From Dyadobacter sp. LHD-138 (GTDB lineage: Bacteria > Bacteroidota > Bacteroidia > Cytophagales > Spirosomataceae): a DNA stretch of 64,000 bases. Every line of letters begins with the position of its first letter. The stretch's first letter is position 1. The stretch covers positions 1 to 64,000 of the forward strand of contig NZ_JAVFVU010000020.1 in NCBI RefSeq assembly GCF_030929615.1, given 5' to 3'. Below are positions 63,887-64,000 of this stretch, in pieces. The notes beneath the pieces are model-generated. The model searched no databases and was not told the origin of the DNA. It saw only the letters and a program-made list of their open reading frames with translations. A program made the translations under genes and the position numbers.

Positions 63887-64000
63887 CTAATCAGCGTAAT
63901 CACCTTTGCTGATCGCTTCACTTTTCTTTGTATTCCTGAATGCCGTTGTGACAGTTTCGATGATCAAATCCAGGTCCGAATAGGCTTCTTCAATGGACTG
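63887..64000 (-). CDS. C-terminal end of a gene running off the right edge
   Basis: The minus-strand frame from the window edge reads QSIEEAYSDLDLIIETV and continues for 37 residues to a TAG at 63887-63889. It is acidic and helix-like and is too short to assign to a family. The 5' part lies outside the window. Confidence 0.55.
   Translation of the reverse strand, partial: QSIEEAYSDLDLIIETVTTAFRNTKKSEAISKGDYAD

Overview
The window reads as a chromosomal segment of a Bacteroidota bacterium, most likely Cytophagales (Spirosomaceae, Dyadobacter-like). Indicators are a giant secreted protease with a C-terminal type IX secretion sorting domain, a TonB-dependent receptor with an N-terminal carboxypeptidase-regulatory-like domain, DUF4374, DUF2723 and PepSY-like families, Tat-exported Gfo/Idh oxidoreductases, and starts without Shine-Dalgarno sequences. 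The genus is an inference from gene content. No prophage, transposase, CRISPR array or tRNA was seen.

Layout. The 3' end of a 5S rRNA lies at the left edge. It is followed by a lipoprotein, a GT1 glycosyltransferase, and a three-gene operon (TonB receptor, DUF4374 lipoprotein, PepSY membrane protein) laid out like the Bacteroides Xus xenosiderophore system. A stand-alone Fur-type DNA-binding domain and an AraC regulator come next. A fucose-type sugar module (two dehydrogenases, FucP-like symporter, divergent AraC) runs to 13.7 kb. From 13.7 to 22.7 kb are a TPR protein, a DUF2723 glycosyltransferase, SRPBCC and YiiX-like proteins, a P450, a methyltransferase framed by hairpins, and a CoA transferase. 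An APS kinase/sulfotransferase pair and an SF1 helicase fill 23-26.5 kb.

From 26.7 to 41.4 kb the theme is the cell envelope and stress: a universal stress protein, a ThuA protein, two paralogous OmpR-type two-component systems, a GT39 transferase, an HtrA protease, surface proteins, and an outer-membrane protein with a PepSY-like partner. Direct repeats of about one helical turn precede the first response regulator and HtrA. A different repeat pair precedes the second response regulator and the outer-membrane/PepSY pair. This suggests two small regulons. From 42.3 to 47.5 kb a minus-strand pentose-phosphate operon runs rpiB, tal, HAD phosphatase, gnd, zwf. The remainder holds oxidoreductases, an Hsp70-like protein, a cytochrome c/sugar-dehydrogenase lipoprotein, the T9SS subtilase, a beta-barrel protein, DUF488, Dps and small hypotheticals.

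Several genes look damaged: an in-frame TAG in a response regulator, an in-frame TAA after a Tat signal, a frameshift at a T5 run, and a 73-codon frame that opens with ATA instead of ATG. An SDR also carries Asn in place of the catalytic Lys. Whether these are mutations or sequence errors cannot be decided from the sequence alone. Intergenic space also holds MITE-like inverted-repeat elements, heptad-based dispersed repeats and several very regular palindromes.
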